Shown in pieces: positions 30,495 through 40,580 of a stretch of 49,322 bases of DNA; position 1 is the first letter of the stretch, and each line of letters begins with the position of its first letter. The position numbers were made by a program, and so were the translations under genes. Below the pieces are notes generated by a model. That model saw only the letters and a list, made by a program, of their open reading frames with translations, was not told the DNA's origin and made no database searches. The DNA is from an uncultured Clostridia bacterium (GTDB taxonomy: Bacteria > Bacillota > Clostridia > Christensenellales > Borkfalkiaceae). Location: contig CAJFQM010000018.1 in the NCBI GenBank assembly GCA_904419075.1, positions 1 to 49,322 of the forward strand, given 5' to 3'.

Positions 30495-30523
30495 TTGCTT
30501 TCTCGAAAGAAATGGTGTATAAT
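30495..30523 (+). promoter_or_regulatory. Promoter of the sbcDC genes
   Basis: TTGCTT (30495-30500) and TATAAT (30518-30523) have a 17-bp spacer, 133 bp before sbcD. Confidence 0.65.
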
Positions 30524-30655
30524 AAAACAGTATAGGCAGACTGAAAAATTTCAGTGTATGTCCATTATAGCTTTTTTCGCCGGCAAAAGCAAGACATTTC
30601 GATTTGCTTTTTCCAAAAATTTTTGAAGGGGCCGACGGGCCCGGAGGCATCGCGC

Positions 30656-31813
30656 ATGAGGATTCTGCATACGTCTGATTGGCACATCGGCAAGCGTCTG
30701 ATGGGGAGGGAACGCCTGAAAGAGCAGTCCGCCGTGCTGGATGAAATCGTGCAAATCTGCGACAGGGAAGAAGTGGAATTGGTTCTGATCGCCGGCGATA
30801 TTTTCGACACCTATCTTCCCAGTGCGGAGGCCGAGGATCTGTTTTTTACCAAAATCAAAGCGGTCGCGGGAAAAGAGCGGGCGGTGGTGCTCATCAGCGG
30901 GAACCATGACGACGGCGTTCGGTTATCGGCGTCCGCTCCGCTGTCGGAGGAACTCGGCATCTATATCGTCGGGAATTCGAGGCGTGAAATCCCTTTGACT
31001 TCGCATAGGAAAGTCCGCCCCGTCAGGGCAGGCAAAGGTTTTGCCGTCTTTGAAAACGAGCGGGGAGAAAGAGCGTTCATCAATGCTCTGCCCTATCCGA
31101 ACGAGGCCCGATTCAAGGAAGAAAAATCCGACCTGCCCTTTTCCGAGCGCATGAAGAAGTGGATAGACGAAGGGGAGGAGGGAAATACGGAACATCTTCC
31201 TTCCGTCTTTTTGTCTCATATTTTCGTCGCGGGCGGCGTCACGTCGGAAAGCGAACGGGAAATCGACTTGGGCGGAGCCCGTGCCGTTCCCTTGGAGGTA
31301 TTGCCGAAGTGCGACTATATCGCGCTGGGACATTTACATAAGCGCCAGCACATGGGCAAGGGGAATTGTTATTACAGCGGCTCTCCCTTGCAATATTCCT
31401 TCGACGAAGCGAACGGTGAAAAAGGAGTCAAGATATTTGATCTGACGGAGAAGGGCGTGGAAAATCTCCGCGACGTATTTTTGACGTCGGGACGTAAACT
31501 CGTGCGGCTGGAAGCGGACTCTCCCGCCCGCGCGGAGGAACTCTTGTCCCTCTATCCCGAATCGCTGGCGGAAGTCCGGCTGCATTTGACTTCTCCGCTC
31601 ACTTCCGCAGAATCCGCGTCGCTCTCCGCGCACGAAAATTTGGTGTCGCTGATCGCCGAAGTCCGAGAGGAAGGAACGTTAGAATTTCAATCCCGAAAGG
31701 GTTTTTCCGATTCAAAGCTGTTCGAGGAATTTTATCGTTCGCAATATCGGGAAGAGCCGAAAGAGGAGCTGACGGCGTTGTTTTTGTCGGCGATTCAGGA
31801 GTTGGAGGAATAA
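30656..31813 (+). CDS. sbcD: SbcD (Mre11-type) nuclease subunit
   Basis: The 385-residue calcineurin-like nuclease has the phosphodiesterase motifs HTSDWHIG, AGDIFDT, SGNHDD, LSHIFV and ALGHLHKRQ in order. With SbcC it forms the Mre11-Rad50-type complex that opens hairpins and processes double-strand ends. ATG 30656 has GGAGG 9 bp upstream; an in-frame upstream extension starts inside the promoter region and is not used. It is followed 154 bp later by sbcC. Confidence 0.95.
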   Translation: MRILHTSDWHIGKRLMGRERLKEQSAVLDEIVQICDREEVELVLIAGDIFDTYLPSAEAEDLFFTKIKAVAGKERAVVLISGNHDDGVRLSASAPLSEELGIYIVGNSRREIPLTSHRKVRPVRAGKGFAVFENERGERAFINALPYPNEARFKEEKSDLPFSERMKKWIDEGEEGNTEHLPSVFLSHIFVAGGVTSESEREIDLGGARAVPLEVLPKCDYIALGHLHKRQHMGKGNCYYSGSPLQYSFDEANGEKGVKIFDLTEKGVENLRDVFLTSGRKLVRLEADSPARAEELLSLYPESLAEVRLHLTSPLTSAESASLSAHENLVSLIAEVREEGTLEFQSRKGFSDSKLFEEFYRSQYREEPKEELTALFLSAIQELEE

Positions 31814-31887
31814 CGCGGAAACGTCGTTCGCGTTAAGGTATTGAAAGGGCGTTAAAAGTATATAAATATATAAAATTAATTTTAAGA

Positions 31888-31923
31888 CGCGGTATTTCGC
31901 GGCGGAAAGCGAAAAGTACCGCG
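31888..31923 (+). promoter_or_regulatory. Hairpin between sbcD and sbcC
   Basis: CGCGGTATTTCGC pairs with GCGAAA-ag-TACCGCG, a 13-bp stem with a 2-nt bulge. It has no T run, so it is more likely an mRNA stability or processing element than a terminator. Confidence 0.45.
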
Positions 31924-31967
31924 GGGGAAATTTTAAGAGCACGAAAAACGAACAAGGAGGTGCCTGC

Positions 31968-34553
31968 ATGAAACCCGTATATCTCGAATTTTGCGGAATC
32001 AACAGTTTTTCCGAGAAAGCGGAAATCGATTTCAGAAAACTTTTAGGCACCGGCCTCTTCGGAATTTTCGGAGACACGGGAAGCGGAAAGAGTACCATTC
32101 TCGATTGTATTCATTTTGCCCTTTACGGAAAAATAGAGCGTTCTTCGGGCACGGACAGCATCAATTACAAATGCGATAAAGCGTATGTGGTTTTCGAGTT
32201 CGAGATTACCGTAAACGGGGAACGTCACGTTTATCAGGTGCGGCGCGAGCGTCGGAGAAAGAACAACGTGGCCAAAGCGTTTTTATACGACTGCGGCGGG
32301 GAAAAGCCAAAGGGCATGGCGGAAGGAACGGAGGAAGTCAACGCGAAAATCCGGGAGATTGTCGGGCTCGGCTTTGACGATTTCAAGAAATGTATCGCTC
32401 TGCCGCAGGGCGAGTTCGCGGGCTTGGTGAAAGCGGCGCCCAAGGAGCGGCTTCAATTGGTTTCGCGGCTGTTCGACCTCGAAAAATACGGGGATAAACT
32501 TTCCGCGAAAATTCGTTCCCGCTATGACGCGGCGGAAAACGAAGCGATGCTCCTGCAAACGAAAATGCAGGAGAATGCGGGGGGCACGGACGAGAACATC
32601 GCGGCGGAAGAAGAAAAGCTCCGCCTTTCAAAGGAGAATTTGAAGCGTGCGGCCGAGGCATTTTCGCAGGCGGAGAAGCGTCTGAACGAGGAAGAACGCC
32701 GCGCGGAGGAAAAGAAAGAATACGACGCGCTTTGCCTCAAACTCGTCCGAGCGGAGGAAAAACGTCCGTTTTTTGAGGAAAAGAGGAAAAAGGCGGAAAA
32801 GTTTACCGCGGCGAAGGCAGTGCTCGAAAAGAATGACTTTGCGGAGAATTGCAAAAGACAAAAAACGCTTGCCGCGGCGGAGGCGGAAAAAGCGGGCTTT
32901 GACGCGGCCGCGCTGGAAAGCGAACTGAAAACGCGGCGGACACAGCTGGAAGAGAGCGGAATCGAAAAAGCAATAGAGGAATTGAATAAAAATCTCGGCG
33001 CCTTGACGGGCGCGGAAGAGGACCTCGCCCTGTGCAGGGAAGCGGAGGAGAAACTTTCAAAATGTCAGGCGGAATACCGCAACATCAAAGATAAATGTCC
33101 GAAGGAAGATTTTGAGGCTCTGCTTTCGGAAAACGAACGCGCGCAGGCGGCCTTGGGTGCGGACGAATCGTTTACGGAATTTCTCCGTCGTCATTTCAAG
33201 TCCGTTCTCGTGTCGGAAGCGTACGGCGAATTTCGTCTCGACCTTCGCGGGCTTTCGGAAAAATATCCCGAAACGCGGGAGGACGTGGAGACGCTTTTGA
33301 AAAAATACGCCGCGGCGGACGGCGGGCGCGCGTTCGACCTCGCGGCGGCGCAGCTGGAATTCAAGCGGATAGAAGACGCCCGCAAAAGTCTGAAAGCGGA
33401 ACGGGAAGCGATAGAGTCCCGAAAAAAGGCGTATGAGGACAACGAGCGGAAAAAAGCGAACATCATCGAGGACGGAAAACATTATCGGGAACGGTTCGAG
33501 CTCGCGAGACAAAAGACCGAGCGCGTCAAAGGTTTAGGTACGGCGGAAGAGGTAAAAAAGCATATCGAGACTTTGAAAGCGACAAAGAAGCGTGCCGAGG
33601 ATAAGATTCGGGCGGCGGAGGAGAAACTGAGCGGCCTGAAAGCGAAAAGAGAGTCCGGAAAGACGCTGTCGGAAAGCTACGCGGCTCAGGAAAGAGAGGC
33701 TCTTGCGGCGCTTAAAGACCTGCTTGCCGAAAACGGTTTCGAAAGCGCGGATGAGGCGCGGGTTTTGGTGGCGGAAATCGGAGACGGGAAGCGCGTAAAA
33801 GAGGAGTGCGACGAATTTTTCGAGGCATATGCCGTTTTGAAAAAGAGACGCTCCGAAATTCCCGACGGGAAATTCGACGGATTTTCCGAGGAAGCGCTTT
33901 TCGCGCTCCGTACGGAAAAGAGGATGCTCGAAACGGAAAAGGAAAGCCTTTTGGGCAAGGTCGCCGTGGGAGAACGGGAGGTCAATCGCCTGAAAGAGCT
34001 CAAAGAGAAGTATAAAGGCCTCGAAAAAGAATTGAAAGCCAAGGAAAAAGAACGGGAACTTTGGGACAAACTCAGACTGCTGACGGCGCGAGGAAAATTC
34101 ATGGAATTTATTGCGTCGGAATATTTGCAGGAAATCTGCGTTTCCGCAAGCAAAACGCTCTTATCGCTCACGAACGGCAGATACTTTCTCAAATACGAGG
34201 ACGAATTTAAGGCGGGGGACAATCTGAACGGCGGAATGCTCCGCGCGGTGCGGACGTTGTCGGGGGGCGAGACCTTTTTGGTCTCTCTGTCCTTGGCACT
34301 CGCGCTGAGCGGCGCCATCTGCGCGAAATCGCTCAGACCGATAGAGTTTTTCTTTCTCGACGAAGGATTCGGAACGTTGGACGAAAAACTGGTTGATACC
34401 GTCATGGACGTATTGGAAAAGCTGAGAAGCAAGCATTTTTCCATCGGGTTGATTTCTCATGTGGAAGAGCTCAAACATAGAATAGACAATAAAATTCTCG
34501 TTTCGGGCGCGACGGAGCATTGCGGCTCCTCTTTGAGGATGGAAGCATACTGA
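31968..34553 (+). CDS. sbcC: SbcC (Rad50-type) ATPase subunit
   Basis: The 861-residue SMC-like ATPase has Walker A GDTGSGKS (35-42), LPQGEFAGLVKA typical of SbcC, long coiled coils, the signature LSGGETFLV and Walker B FFFLDEGFGTLD in the C-terminal lobe. It is shorter than E. coli SbcC. No CxxC zinc hook is seen at the coil apex: the only candidate reads KCPKED, with one cysteine. ATG 31968 follows AAGGAGGTG. Confidence 0.93.
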   Translation: MKPVYLEFCGINSFSEKAEIDFRKLLGTGLFGIFGDTGSGKSTILDCIHFALYGKIERSSGTDSINYKCDKAYVVFEFEITVNGERHVYQVRRERRRKNNVAKAFLYDCGGEKPKGMAEGTEEVNAKIREIVGLGFDDFKKCIALPQGEFAGLVKAAPKERLQLVSRLFDLEKYGDKLSAKIRSRYDAAENEAMLLQTKMQENAGGTDENIAAEEEKLRLSKENLKRAAEAFSQAEKRLNEEERRAEEKKEYDALCLKLVRAEEKRPFFEEKRKKAEKFTAAKAVLEKNDFAENCKRQKTLAAAEAEKAGFDAAALESELKTRRTQLEESGIEKAIEELNKNLGALTGAEEDLALCREAEEKLSKCQAEYRNIKDKCPKEDFEALLSENERAQAALGADESFTEFLRRHFKSVLVSEAYGEFRLDLRGLSEKYPETREDVETLLKKYAAADGGRAFDLAAAQLEFKRIEDARKSLKAEREAIESRKKAYEDNERKKANIIEDGKHYRERFELARQKTERVKGLGTAEEVKKHIETLKATKKRAEDKIRAAEEKLSGLKAKRESGKTLSESYAAQEREALAALKDLLAENGFESADEARVLVAEIGDGKRVKEECDEFFEAYAVLKKRRSEIPDGKFDGFSEEALFALRTEKRMLETEKESLLGKVAVGEREVNRLKELKEKYKGLEKELKAKEKERELWDKLRLLTARGKFMEFIASEYLQEICVSASKTLLSLTNGRYFLKYEDEFKAGDNLNGGMLRAVRTLSGGETFLVSLSLALALSGAICAKSLRPIEFFFLDEGFGTLDEKLVDTVMDVLEKLRSKHFSIGLISHVEELKHRIDNKILVSGATEHCGSSLRMEAY

Positions 34554-34576
34554 CCGATGCGCGAGAGGAAAGGTTT

Positions 34577-36280
34577 ATGATTTTAAGTGCCGTTTCGGTA
34601 TGGAAAAAATTTGATATGAGCACTCCTTTAAATCCCAGCGAATGGGAGGATAAGGAGGATAAAGCCGCGGGCATGCGGTTTTGGAACGTCACCTATTCGG
34701 GTCATAAGACGGATGACGGCGGCGTGCGGATTTTTGCGCGTTTCGGAAAGCCGTCGGCTTCGGGAAAATATCCCGCCATTCTCCTTTTGCCCGATGCGGG
34801 GAAGCCTTTGGACGACGAACTTTTATATCATTTCGTCGGGAAGGGATATGCGGTGCTCATGCCCGATTACAGCGGAAAGACGGAGGTCCCCGACGAAAAC
34901 GCGCCGCGTACGATATATCCGTCCTCCCTTTCCTATGCAAATTTTGCGAAGGCGGGCGGCTATGACCGCGTGGAGGGCTCCGTAGAGGAAACCTGCTGGT
35001 TCGAATGGATTTATGTGGCTCTGTATTCCGTCGAGTACCTGAAACAGCGGGAAGACATTTCGGAAATCGGCGTCGTCGGAATCCGTACGGGCGGAGAAAT
35101 CGCATGGAAGACCATGCTTTCACCCGATTTGAAATGCGGGGTTCCCATCAACGCGGCGGGTTGGCGGGCTTATCGGAATATCGATAAATTCGCGGCTAAT
35201 TCCGAAATCAATATGAGCGACGAGCGTCACCGTTATATCGCGGGCATAGAGTCTCAGTCGTATGCTCCGTTCGTGAAATGTCCCGTGCTCATGCTCTGTG
35301 CTCTCCGCGACGCCACCTTCGATTATGACCGCGCCTACGATACCTATTCGAGAATCGGCTGTGCGGACGGAAGCGCCATCGTATATTCGGCTGACAGCGG
35401 TTCCTGTATCGGTCCGAACGCCTTGAAAGATTTGGATTTATTTCTCGAAAAGCATTTGAAGGGGCGGGAAATCTATATTCCGAAAGCTTTGAACATTACT
35501 CTCGCCGTCGAGGGCGGGACGTTGCGGGCGGACGTGGAATACGACGAAGGGGGGATTTTGGAGGAAACGGGGATCTATTACGCCGAAACGGGGGAAAACA
35601 CGCGTTCCGTTTTCAGGGATTGGCAATGCGTCGTGCGCACGGAAGGGAAAAACATTAAAAACGGGAAACTTTCCTGTGAGTTGGCGCATTATAAAGGTGC
35701 CTCTGCCGCATTTGCGTATGCATATGCCAAATATATCAACGGATTCAGAGTGGTTTCGAAGATTGCCTCCAAGAAATTCGCTTCTCCCGATACGGATGCC
35801 GTCAAGAGCCGCGTAATTTATTCGGGCGAAGAAGTGGACGGATTCAGCGTCGCCAATTACGGGGATTATTCGGTCGCGGATACTTTTTTGGAGCGGGAGG
35901 CGATTCCGAAGCGGATAGAAGGTTACGGAAATATCAAGGGCGTATATTCGGTGGGGGGAATCAAAACTTATAGAATCGGTTCTCCGCGCTATCTTCCCGA
36001 AGAAAATGCCATGCTGGAATTCGATGTCTACGCATACGCCGATATTCGGCTGAAAGTCTCCGTGGATGTTCTGACTTCGGAAAATCGCATTGAACGGTTC
36101 GGCTGTGAGCTTTCCGTAAAGGGCGGAGGAAAGTGGAAGCGCGTGATTTTAAGCGCCGCGGAATTCAAAGCCGAAACAACGGGTGCTCCGCTCAGAAGTT
36201 TTTCGGACGGCCGTGCGCTCTGTTTTGATTGCGAGGACGAGGATACGGAATACGCGATAACGAATATCCTTTGGCTTTGA
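34577..36280 (+). CDS. Alpha/beta-hydrolase-like protein lacking the nucleophile serine
   Basis: The 567-residue protein has a hydrolase core in residues 30-310 that resembles acetyl-xylan-esterase/dienelactone-hydrolase enzymes (YPAILLLPDAGKPLDD, YAVLMPDYSG, ISEIGVVGIRTGG, CPVLMLCALRDATFDYDRAY). The nucleophile elbow that should be GxSxG reads GIRTG, with Arg170 at the serine position, and no clear catalytic histidine follows (SCIGPN). Residues about 310-567 form extra beta-rich domains. It looks like a non-catalytic relative. ATG 34577 follows GAGGAAAGG, 23 bp after the sbcC stop. Its role is unknown. Confidence 0.7.
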   Translation: MILSAVSVWKKFDMSTPLNPSEWEDKEDKAAGMRFWNVTYSGHKTDDGGVRIFARFGKPSASGKYPAILLLPDAGKPLDDELLYHFVGKGYAVLMPDYSGKTEVPDENAPRTIYPSSLSYANFAKAGGYDRVEGSVEETCWFEWIYVALYSVEYLKQREDISEIGVVGIRTGGEIAWKTMLSPDLKCGVPINAAGWRAYRNIDKFAANSEINMSDERHRYIAGIESQSYAPFVKCPVLMLCALRDATFDYDRAYDTYSRIGCADGSAIVYSADSGSCIGPNALKDLDLFLEKHLKGREIYIPKALNITLAVEGGTLRADVEYDEGGILEETGIYYAETGENTRSVFRDWQCVVRTEGKNIKNGKLSCELAHYKGASAAFAYAYAKYINGFRVVSKIASKKFASPDTDAVKSRVIYSGEEVDGFSVANYGDYSVADTFLEREAIPKRIEGYGNIKGVYSVGGIKTYRIGSPRYLPEENAMLEFDVYAYADIRLKVSVDVLTSENRIERFGCELSVKGGGKWKRVILSAAEFKAETTGAPLRSFSDGRALCFDCEDEDTEYAITNILWL

Positions 36281-36287
36281 GGATACC

Positions 36288-36479
36288 ATGTACGATTTGA
36301 ATGACATTGTGACGATGAAGAAGCCCCACCCCTGCGGCGGAAGGGAATGGGAAATCGTGCGGACGGGCGCCGACATCAAATTGAAATGCCTGACCTGCGG
36401 CAAGACAATCAATCTCATGCGCGACGACTTGAAAAAGCGCGTTAAAATTCCCGCAGGGGAAAAGGAAAGAAAATCATGA
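36288..36479 (+). CDS. DUF951 family protein
   Basis: The 63-residue protein carries the DUF951 pattern: LNDIVTMKKPHPCGGREWEI, RTGADIKLKCLTCGKTINL. Cys16 and the CLTC pair suggest metal binding. It is widespread in Bacillota near genes of DNA replication and ribosome function; its role is unknown. Its stop overlaps the start of the signal peptidase gene. Confidence 0.93.
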   Translation: MYDLNDIVTMKKPHPCGGREWEIVRTGADIKLKCLTCGKTINLMRDDLKKRVKIPAGEKERKS

Positions 36480-37120
36480 AAGAAAAGGATTTGCGGGACG
36501 GAGAATTATACGAATACAGATATCGATATAAAAGCCGACGTTCGACGACGATATTTTATTGCGTGCTTGCCCTGATCGTGGCGGCGGCTCTGGGATTCCG
36601 AATCTATTGGACGAATACGTTCGGAGGCGTATACGTAGACGGAAGTTCCATGTATCCCACGCTGCATTCGGGGGACGAACTCCTGATGAAATACGGCGGG
36701 GACGCCGAACGCGGCGACGTCATCGTGGTGGACGTGAGAAGCTACGGCGACGAATACGATTTCGGCAATACGCAATTTCTCATCAAACGCCTGATCGCCA
36801 TAGAGGGCGATACGGTATACTGCGAAGACGGTGAGGTATATATCCGCTATGCGGGAACGGAAGAGTTTGTCCTGCTTGACGAACCGTATATTCCCGACGG
36901 AGAAATATATTCTTTCGGCCCGTACGAAGTGAGCACGGACGAGATCTTCTTTCTCGGGGACAACCGCTTGAACAGTAAGGACAGCCGCTATAAAGAGGGG
37001 CTTTCGCATCTCGACTGCCTGTATAAGGAGAGCGATATTTACGGAATCGTGCCCGATTGGGCCATCAAGTATAAAGAAATTCTGAAATACATTCCCGGAA
37101 TGCGAATCAGTTATTCCTGA
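36476..37120 (+). CDS. lepB: Signal peptidase I
   Basis: The 214-residue type I signal peptidase has one N-terminal membrane segment (about 23-43), catalytic Ser58 in GSSMYPTL, Lys104 in FLIKRLIAIEGD and the box GDNRLNSKDSR. It cleaves signal peptides on the outer face of the membrane. It is coupled to DUF951 by a 4-bp overlap. Confidence 0.95.
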   Translation: MKEKDLRDGELYEYRYRYKSRRSTTIFYCVLALIVAAALGFRIYWTNTFGGVYVDGSSMYPTLHSGDELLMKYGGDAERGDVIVVDVRSYGDEYDFGNTQFLIKRLIAIEGDTVYCEDGEVYIRYAGTEEFVLLDEPYIPDGEIYSFGPYEVSTDEIFFLGDNRLNSKDSRYKEGLSHLDCLYKESDIYGIVPDWAIKYKEILKYIPGMRISYS

Positions 37121-37157
37121 CGGGGAATGAGGATTACGGTGACACGGAGGAAAAATT

Positions 37158-37997
37158 ATGGTAAAGATTACTTCAGACAGTACCTGCGATCTCGGCGCGG
37201 AGGTTGAAAAGCGGCATATCGGCGTTATGCCCTTGAAGGTGATTTTAGACACGGACAGTTATTTGGACGGCGTGGACATTTCGCCGGAAGATATTTTTTC
37301 GTTTGTGGCGAGGACGAAAATACTTCCCAAGACCAGCGCGCCGAGCATAGAGGACTATAAAGTATTTTTCGCCGCGCAGACGAAGAACGGCGACGAAGTG
37401 GTGCATTTCAATATTTCGAGCAAGGCCTCGGCCTCTCATTCCTGTGCGCTGGCTGCGGCAAAGGAATTCGGCGGCAAGGTGCGCGTGGTGGACAGCCTCG
37501 CTCTGTCGTCGGGACAGGGGCTACTCGTCATGAAAGCGGCGGATTTCCGCGATGAGGGCCTGAGCGCGGAGGAGATAGAGAGTCGGGTAAACGCACTCCG
37601 TCTGAAAGTCAATACGTCTTTCGTGCCCGATCGTCTGGACTATCTTTATAAGGGCGGCCGCTGTTCGAGAATGGAGATGTACGGCGCCAATATCCTCAAA
37701 ATTCATCCCATGATCGATATGAAGGACGGTCAGCTCGGCGTGAAAAAGAAATATCGGGGAAAGATGACGATGTGCATCCGCGCTTATATCGACGATTTGA
37801 AGGCGGCATATCCCAAATACGATAAGACCCGCTGTTTCGTCACGCATTCCTGTGCGGACGCGGATCTCGTGGAGCTTGCGAAAGAGCGGGTGCGTTCGGA
37901 ATTCGATTTCCGGGAAATTATCGAGACGGTCGCGGGTTCGGTCATCACGGGACACTGCGGAAGAAATACTTTGGGCGTGTTGTTTATCGCCGAATAA
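37158..37997 (+). CDS. DegV-family fatty-acid-binding protein
   Basis: The 279-residue protein begins VKITSDSTCDLG and has LPKTSAPSIEDYK, HFNISSKASASHSCALAAAK and VDSLALSSGQGLLV. DegV-family proteins (FakB-type) bind a fatty acid and present it to FakA for phosphorylation. No FakA gene is in this window. ATG 37158 follows GGAGGA. Confidence 0.92.
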   Translation: MVKITSDSTCDLGAEVEKRHIGVMPLKVILDTDSYLDGVDISPEDIFSFVARTKILPKTSAPSIEDYKVFFAAQTKNGDEVVHFNISSKASASHSCALAAAKEFGGKVRVVDSLALSSGQGLLVMKAADFRDEGLSAEEIESRVNALRLKVNTSFVPDRLDYLYKGGRCSRMEMYGANILKIHPMIDMKDGQLGVKKKYRGKMTMCIRAYIDDLKAAYPKYDKTRCFVTHSCADADLVELAKERVRSEFDFREIIETVAGSVITGHCGRNTLGVLFIAE

Positions 37998-38007
37998 AGG
38001 AGCAAAC

Positions 38008-38730
38008 ATGACAACGGTTTACAGCGACAGCGATTTCAATAAAATCCGCGCGCAAAAGCAGCGGACTTTTCAGGTCTTTTTCGGAGTGACGGCGGGCTAT
38101 GCGGCGTTTTGTATCGCCTGGCTGATTTATTATATCTCCCTGCCCTATGCCGATCCGATGCAGACTCTCCCCAAAATATGCGTATACGTCGCTTCGGCTC
38201 TGTACGCGATATTCGTATTCCCGTTCATGGGCATCAAATATCACCGCGTCCGCCGCTACTACAAGATGATGTACTATCTGTCCGAGGGACTCAAAAACGT
38301 GGAGGAGAATTATTTCGTCGGCTTTGAGGGAAAGGAATTGCAGAAAGATTACGTGGACGTGATTTCCTGCGTATTCAAGACCTGGAACAGAAAAAAGAGC
38401 GAATGGATGGAACGCGAAGCCTATTTCGACAAAGAAAAGCCCCTGCCCGATTTTCATAGGGGCGACCTCGTGAAATACATCGTGCAGAGCAATTTCATCG
38501 TCCAGTACGAAATCGTCGAGCGCGGCGCTTTGGCAGAGGACGAGGAAGACGAGGACGAAGAATACTTCGAGGACGAAGGTTCGGATTCCGCGAACGAAAC
38601 GGAAGCCGGGGAAGAAAATCGGGACGCCGTAAACGAAGAGGCGGCCGGGACCCAAGCCGCGCAGCCCCGATCGGACGCTGCGGATTCGGCGGACGACCTT
38701 GCGGAGACGGATGAAGAACAAAAAAATTAA
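38008..38730 (+). CDS. Membrane protein with acidic C-terminal tail
   Basis: The 240-residue protein has two membrane segments (about 24-46 and 54-74), a soluble stretch (80-165) and a highly acidic, low-complexity tail (about 175-240). I do not recognise the family. ATG 38008 follows AAAGGAGC. It is 10 bp after degV and 25 bp before the ACT gene, probably one operon. Confidence 0.75.
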   Translation: MTTVYSDSDFNKIRAQKQRTFQVFFGVTAGYAAFCIAWLIYYISLPYADPMQTLPKICVYVASALYAIFVFPFMGIKYHRVRRYYKMMYYLSEGLKNVEENYFVGFEGKELQKDYVDVISCVFKTWNRKKSEWMEREAYFDKEKPLPDFHRGDLVKYIVQSNFIVQYEIVERGALAEDEEDEDEEYFEDEGSDSANETEAGEENRDAVNEEAAGTQAAQPRSDAADSADDLAETDEEQKN

Positions 38731-38755
38731 AGATTGACAAAGGAGAAAAAACGCA

Positions 38756-39025
38756 ATGCGTGCAGTCGTAACGGTTACGGGAAAGGACAAAAAAGGAATT
38801 ATTTCCAAAATCAGCGCGTTTCTTTCGGAAAAGAACGCAAACATCGAAGATATTTCTCAGACGATTTTGGGCGAATATTTCGCCATGATCATGCTGGTGG
38901 ATCTTTCGGAGGCGACGGAGGAGCTTTCCGCGCTCGCAAAGGAATGTTCGGAGCTCGGAAAGAAAATCGGCATGTCGGTATATATGCAGCACGAAGACAT
39001 CTTCAACGCGATGCATAACGTCTGA
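38756..39025 (+). CDS. ACT domain protein (UPF0237)
   Basis: The 89-residue single ACT domain (MRAVVTVTGKDKKGIISKIS) is of the UPF0237/GcvR-like type that often precedes a UPF0210 gene. ACT domains bind amino acids or small ligands. AAAGGAG lies ahead of ATG 38756. The UPF0210 gene follows 9 bp later, so the two are probably a functional pair. Confidence 0.92.
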   Translation: MRAVVTVTGKDKKGIISKISAFLSEKNANIEDISQTILGEYFAMIMLVDLSEATEELSALAKECSELGKKIGMSVYMQHEDIFNAMHNV

Positions 39026-39034
39026 GGTGGGAAG

Positions 39035-40390
39035 ATGTTTACGAAATTCGACGTTTTGGAAACCATCGACATGGTCGAGAAGGAACATCTCGACATTCGT
39101 ACGATCACGATGGGAATTTCCCTCTTTCCCTGCATTCGGGATACGGCGGAGGACACGGCGCAAAGGGTATACGACCTCGTATGCCGCCGCGCGGAAAAAA
39201 TCGTAAAGACGGCGGAGGATCTCTCCCGCGAATACGGGATTCCCATCGTCAACAAGCGGGTGTCCGTCACTCCCGTCAGCCTGATTTCGGCGGCGTTTCC
39301 CGAAGAAGCGCCCTTGATCGGCCGCGCGCTCGACAGGGCGGCGGACGCTTTGGGGATCGATTTCCTCGGCGGATATTCCGCGCTCGTCCATAAGTCTACC
39401 GCCGATTACGAACGGAAATTCATCCGCACCATTCCCGAGGTGCTCGCCTCGACGGGGCGGCTCTGCGCTTCCGTCAACGTAGGCTCCACCCGTTCGGGAA
39501 TCAACATGAACGCGGTGAAGATGATGGGAGAGGCGTTCAAGAGATCTGCGGCTCTCACGGCGGATAAAGACGGATTGGGTGCGGCGAAGTTGGTCGCCTT
39601 CTGCAACGCGGTGGAGGACAATCCCTTTATGGCGGGAGCCTTTCACGGCGCGGGAGAGGCGGATGTCGTCGTCAATGTCGGGGTTTCGGGGCCGGGCGTG
39701 GTCAAGCACGCGCTGGAACAGATTCCCGACGCCGATCTCACGGAGGCCGCGGAAATGATCAAGCGGACGGCATTCAAAATCACCCGTGCGGGACAGTTGA
39801 TCGCAAAAGAGGCGGCGCGCAGATTGGACGCGGAATTCGGCATCGTCGATTTGTCTTTGGCGCCGACGCCCGCGAGAGGCGATTCGGTGGCCCAGATTCT
39901 CGAAGAATTGGGTTTGGAGCAGGTCGGCGGCCACGGTACGACGGCGGCCCTCGCGCTTCTCAACGACGCGGTGAAAAAGGGCGGAGTCATGGCTTCGTCC
40001 CGCGTGGGCGGACTTTCGGGCGCGTTTATTCCCGTCTCCGAGGACATCGGCATGATCGAGGCCGCGGAAAAGGGTGAAATCAACATCGACAAGCTCGAAG
40101 CGATGACCTGTGTTTGCAGCGTGGGCCTGGATATGATCGCTATTCCGGGCGATACGCCCGCGACGACGATTGCGGCGATGATTGCCGACGAAGCGGCAAT
40201 CGGTATGATCAATCAAAAGACGACGGCCGTGCGCATTATTCCCGCTCCCGGAAAGGGCGTGGGCGAACAGGTGAATTTCGGCGGACTTTTGGGGCGGGCG
40301 CCCATTCTGCCCGTCCATACCACCGACAGCAGCCGCTTCGTTCTGCGCGGGGGAAATATTCCCGCGCCCATTCACAGTTTCAAAAACTGA
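39035..40390 (+). CDS. UPF0210 (PFL family) protein
   Basis: The 451-residue protein has UPF0210 features: [44 protein letters not shown] and [13 protein letters not shown] at the end. Function is not established. It is paired with the ACT-domain gene in many Bacillota and archaea. It is a stand-alone cytosolic protein of full family length. Confidence 0.93.
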   Translation: MFTKFDVLETIDMVEKEHLDIRTITMGISLFPCIRDTAEDTAQRVYDLVCRRAEKIVKTAEDLSREYGIPIVNKRVSVTPVSLISAAFPEEAPLIGRALDRAADALGIDFLGGYSALVHKSTADYERKFIRTIPEVLASTGRLCASVNVGSTRSGINMNAVKMMGEAFKRSAALTADKDGLGAAKLVAFCNAVEDNPFMAGAFHGAGEADVVVNVGVSGPGVVKHALEQIPDADLTEAAEMIKRTAFKITRAGQLIAKEAARRLDAEFGIVDLSLAPTPARGDSVAQILEELGLEQVGGHGTTAALALLNDAVKKGGVMASSRVGGLSGAFIPVSEDIGMIEAAEKGEINIDKLEAMTCVCSVGLDMIAIPGDTPATTIAAMIADEAAIGMINQKTTAVRIIPAPGKGVGEQVNFGGLLGRAPILPVHTTDSSRFVLRGGNIPAPIHSFKN

Positions 40391-40422
40391 CGATACGGCG
40401 GAAAAAAGCCGGCAGTCGGGGA

Positions 40423-40474
40423 TTGACAACGGAAAAAAACGTGATATAATAATTTCGCGGCGGGATAAGCCGCG
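40423..40474 (+). promoter_or_regulatory. Promoter and leader hairpin of pepF
   Basis: TTGACA (40423-40428) and TATAAT (40445-40450) have a 16-bp spacer. A short GC stem, CGCGGC/GCCGCG (40456-40461/40469-40474), follows immediately. Confidence 0.7.
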
Positions 40475-40580
40475 GACGAAGAAAAGCAAAAGCACAAGGC
40501 ATAAGGCGGGAAAGGCCGCGTCGGAGGAGACGATATTCCGCCGAAATCAAACACAAAAAAGCAAAAGGAGCAAAACGTTT

